NCBI RefSeq assembly: GCF_016862435.1
Contig: NZ_BOMY01000022.1
Location: forward strand, 1-64,000
Direction of reading: 5' to 3'
Source: Paractinoplanes tereljensis
GTDB taxonomy: Bacteria; Actinomycetota; Actinomycetes; Mycobacteriales; Micromonosporaceae
Length of the DNA: 64,000 bases
Part shown: piece by piece, positions 61,575 to 64,000 of the stretch
Layout: every line of letters begins with the position of its first letter
Numbering within the stretch: the first letter of the stretch is position 1
Notes under the pieces: generated by a model
Told to the model about the DNA's origin: nothing
Seen by the model: only the letters and a program-made list of their open reading frames with translations
Databases searched by the model: none
Program-made: the position numbers and the translations under genes

Positions 61575-62449
61575 GCGTCGGGCCGGATCGTGACGTGGTC
61601 GGGTTCCAGCGCGAGCCGGACCCGGCGGGTCAGGGCGAGCGCCTCGCGGTAGTCGGCCGGGATCTGCACCCGTCCGGCCCGGTCCATCACGGCGTACTCC
61701 TCGGCGATGACGTGGGTGTCGCCGTTGTCGGCGGTGGCGGTGCGGCGCAGCACCTCGCTGCTGGTGCGCCCGTCGCGGATCGCCACGGTGCGCTCGACCT
61801 GGCCGCTGACCGCCGGGTCGTGGGTGACCACCACGACGGTGACCCCGAGTTCCCGGTTGACGTCGCGCATCGCGCCGAACACCTCGGCCGAGGTGGCGGT
61901 GTCCAGCTCGCCGGTCGGTTCGTCGGCGAACAGAACCTGCGGCTTGTTGGCCAGCGCCACCGCGATGGCGACCCGCTGCTGCTGCCCGCCGGACAGCTGC
62001 CCGGGCTTACGGTCGGCGCAGTCGGCGACCCCGAGCAGGCCCAGCAGCTCGAGGCTGCGGTCCTTACGGGTCTTGGCCGGGACCCGGGCCGCGGTCATCG
62101 GCAGGTCGACCATCTGCCGGGCGGTCAGGTAGGAGATCAGGTTGCTGGCGGTCTGCTGGCGGACGAAGCCCACGGTGTGCCGCCGGTAGCGCACCCGGTC
62201 GGTGCGGGACATCGACAGCAGGTTCCAGGTGCCGACCCGGGCCCGGCCGGCGGTCGGCGCGTCGATCCCGGCGAGGATGGACAGCAGCGTCGACTTGCCC
62301 GACCCGGAGGCGCCGACCACGGCGACCATCTCGCCGCTCTCCACGATCAGGTCGAGCCCCTGCAGGGCCTGCACCTCGACCGGCCCGGTCTGGTAGATGC
62401 GGACCAGGCTCTCGCACACGATCAGCGCCTCGGCGCCGAATTCCGGCAA
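61571..62449 (-). CDS. ABC transporter ATPase with C-terminal AbrB-like domain
   Basis: A 292-residue ATPase: Walker A GASGSGKST, signature LSGGQQQRVAIAVA, Walker B VLFADEPTGELD, switch His in VVVTHDPAVS. The last ~45 residues (EYAVMDRAGRVQIPADYREA, then LALEPDHVTIRP) look like a SpoVT/AbrB-type swapped-hairpin domain, which usually binds DNA. It is the first gene of the operon, so self-regulation or a protein-interaction role for the tail is possible. Confidence 0.92.
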   Translation of the reverse strand: MPEFGAEALIVCESLVRIYQTGPVEVQALQGLDLIVESGEMVAVVGASGSGKSTLLSILAGIDAPTAGRARVGTWNLLSMSRTDRVRYRRHTVGFVRQQTASNLISYLTARQMVDLPMTAARVPAKTRKDRSLELLGLLGVADCADRKPGQLSGGQQQRVAIAVALANKPQVLFADEPTGELDTATSAEVFGAMRDVNRELGVTVVVVTHDPAVSGQVERTVAIRDGRTSSEVLRRTATADNGDTHVIAEEYAVMDRAGRVQIPADYREALALTRRVRLALEPDHVTIRPDA

Positions 62450-62504
62450 AGCCCTCTCCTCCCCGTGCGGCGCCTCACCCTACAACCGGGCCGCACGGGG
62501 ATGA

Positions 62505-63419
62505 TCAGTCGTCCTGGCCTAAAGCCCGGCGGATCAGGGACAGGGTGCCGGTGACGCCCCAGCCGGAGATGGTGACCACCCGGTCGCCGAAGATCGCCCA
62601 CTCGGCGATCAGTGACGCCGACCGGTCCATCGCCCGCCGGGCCGCCTCGAAGTCCTTCTCGTTGTTGCGCAGTTCCCACATCTCCCGGCCCTGGTCCCAG
62701 GCGTGCGCCCGGGTGACCCGCACCAGGATGCGCTGCGACCAGTCGTCGAGCGGGCCGACGAACTCGTCGATCTCGTTCTGCCAGTCGGTGGCGAAGCCGC
62801 GCCGCAGCCCCGGGGTCTCCTGGTAGAAGATCTCGTTGACCAGCAGATAGTCGGGGTGGATCTGGTCGTCGGTGGGCGCGCCCAACTCGTTCCAGGTGCC
62901 GATGAGCGCCAGCGCCAGGTCGTGGTTGATGTGCGCGTTGACGCCGAGCATGGCCGCGGTGAGCTTGGACATGCGCGTGTCATGACCACGCTTGAAGAGC
63001 ACCTCCCAGACGTCGGGGGTGTCCTCGTCGTCGAGGTTCCACAGGTTGAGCGCGGCGAAGTACCGCTTGGCGAACTCGACGTCGAGCAGTTCCAGGAAAT
63101 CGGGCGAGTTGACCTCGTCCCCGGCGGTGAGCGCGCCGTCCACCCGGCGGGTGATCTTGAGATAGAGCTCGTTGAAGGCCGAGACCCGGTTGTTGGCCGG
63201 ACTCGGCGGCAGCTCGTCGAGGACCTTCTGGGTGATGACCAGCTTGTCGATCACCGCGGTGATGCCCTGCGGCTGGGTGGACAGCACCTCGGCCATCCGG
63301 TCCCGCATCGGGTCCCAGCCGCGCCCCTTCGGAATCTCCAGCGCGGAAAGCTGGGTCCGCTTCTCCCGGAGCGTGTCGGCGCTGCCGTGCACGAGTGCCC
63401 GGTCGAACGTTGTCGTCAT
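62505..63419 (-). CDS. DUF5995-like protein
   Basis: A 304-residue, mostly helical protein. Recognisable family text includes RVSAFNELYLKITRRV, LLDVEFAKRYFAALN, LGVNAHINHDLALAL (a His-rich helix) and NEIFYQETPGLRR. There is no signal peptide. The function of this family is not known; the conserved His/Asp/Glu positions could bind metal. It stands alone, 55 bp upstream of the ABC operon on the same strand. Confidence 0.8.
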   Translation of the reverse strand: MTTTFDRALVHGSADTLREKRTQLSALEIPKGRGWDPMRDRMAEVLSTQPQGITAVIDKLVITQKVLDELPPSPANNRVSAFNELYLKITRRVDGALTAGDEVNSPDFLELLDVEFAKRYFAALNLWNLDDEDTPDVWEVLFKRGHDTRMSKLTAAMLGVNAHINHDLALALIGTWNELGAPTDDQIHPDYLLVNEIFYQETPGLRRGFATDWQNEIDEFVGPLDDWSQRILVRVTRAHAWDQGREMWELRNNEKDFEAARRAMDRSASLIAEWAIFGDRVVTISGWGVTGTLSLIRRALGQDD

Positions 63420-63548
63420 GTCAATAGGGTGAGCACCTGGGCACCGCCTTTCCAGCACGTTGTCGGCAACCCGTCCGCACGAGATCCGCCACATCCCCCA
63501 AAGTGCTGAACCGATGACTTTCCGCCGTGGGCACGACGGAAATGTCGG

Positions 63549-64000
63549 TCAGGCGGCCGGTCCGACCGTCAGCGTGCCGATCCCGGCCACCGCGTCGATG
63601 CCGAACCCGCCCGATTCGACGCCGGCGCCGCCGTCAGCCCGGACCGAAGCGCCCTTCTTGAGGCTGCGGACCTTCTTGCCGTTGAGCGAGACCTCGCCGG
63701 CCCCCTGGCGCAGCAGCGCGCTCAGCGGCACCTTCTTCAGGGTGGTGATCTGCCAGGTGTTCACGCCGCCGGTCATCCGCAACGGCATCGTCTCGTCCGG
63801 CGTGGGCAGCACCATGGTGATCCGGGTCGCGCCGCCGTCCAGGTCGATCCGGCGCAGCTTGGCGTCGCCCAGGGTGAAGTTCCCCCGGGTCACCCCGCCG
63901 GCCATCCGGATCGACCAGGTGACCTTGCTGTTGAGCTGCACGTCTACCCGGCCGTTGCCCTTGCTGCCGTCCGGCCGCGGGTCCAGTTTCACCGTGCCGC
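63549..64000 (-). CDS. Unidentified protein, 5' end outside the window
   Basis: The frame is open to the right edge. The visible C-terminal ~150 residues are rich in short beta strands and Gly turns (WSIRMAGGVTRGNFTLGDAK, MRMTGGVNTWQI-like repeats, GAGEVSLNGKKVRSLKKG). This recalls repeat-strand folds such as DUF4097-type or toastrack domains, but I cannot assign it. It ends IDAVAGIGTLTVGPAA. Confidence 0.6.
   Translation of the reverse strand, partial: GTVKLDPRPDGSKGNGRVDVQLNSKVTWSIRMAGGVTRGNFTLGDAKLRRIDLDGGATRITMVLPTPDETMPLRMTGGVNTWQITTLKKVPLSALLRQGAGEVSLNGKKVRSLKKGASVRADGGAGVESGGFGIDAVAGIGTLTVGPAA

Overview
The window is high-GC DNA with strong third-position GC bias, frequent GTG starts, many 4-bp ATGA/GTGA gene overlaps, LuxR/NarL-type and OmpR-type two-component pairs, secreted plant-polysaccharide enzymes and a degraded NRPS fragment. 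That points to a filamentous actinomycete, most likely Micromonosporaceae (Actinoplanes-like). The genus is my inference; nothing in the window is a taxonomic marker. I see no rRNA, tRNA, CRISPR array or complete transposase gene.

Layout. 1-24.4 kb: a GH13 amylase and a secreted serine hydrolase; a NarL-type kinase/regulator pair; a GNAT enzyme; a GT87/membrane GT/rhamnogalacturonan lyase operon; a sortase-F-like protein without its catalytic cysteine; a 1503-residue cytoplasmic PAS/GAF kinase; a divergent pair of secreted phosphoester-cleaving enzymes; a MarR-controlled alpha/beta hydrolase; and a six-gene operon (OmpR regulator, kinase, lipoprotein, HlyD-like adaptor, ABC ATPase, MacB-like permease). 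Copies of a 76-bp GTCAA-rich element lie in opposite orientation at 71-146 and 24308-24383.

24.5-44.4 kb: a mostly minus-strand catabolic region. One operon (38702 to 32992) encodes a type I extradiol dioxygenase, an aldehyde dehydrogenase, a FAH-family hydrolase, a small VOC protein, an alpha/beta hydrolase, a GlcG/HbpS protein and a MetE-like protein lacking zinc-ligand positions. It looks like a meta-cleavage pathway for a hydroxylated aromatic. Beside it are a LysR regulator, a ribose-type ABC importer with an AhpD/CMD-like protein, a cupin, and a second set of enzymes (aldehyde dehydrogenase, LhgO-like FAD oxidase, amidohydrolase, ThDP enzyme, Ldh2-family dehydrogenase). The ThDP enzyme and its surroundings carry several unrelated tandem-repeat expansions. 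A 163-bp fold-back (MITE-like) element with a TA target duplication sits between two convergent genes and completes a stop codon.

44.3-55.1 kb: a hybrid histidine kinase whose N-terminal membrane domain aligns without gaps to the ethylene-binding domain of plant ETR1; a scrambled area with a long palindrome, a GntR fragment and a decayed ankyrin-type gene; a 2TM protein; a secreted alpha/beta hydrolase; a GH5-like glycosidase; a phosphopantetheinyl transferase beside a frameshifted NRPS remnant; a GntR/FCD regulator; a second NarL-type pair; and a pectin-acetylesterase-like lipoprotein with Thr in place of the nucleophilic Ser.

55.1-64 kb: a four-gene ABC operon (two ATPases, one with an AbrB-like tail, and two very large FtsX-type permeases), a DUF5995-like protein, and a partial unknown gene at the right edge.
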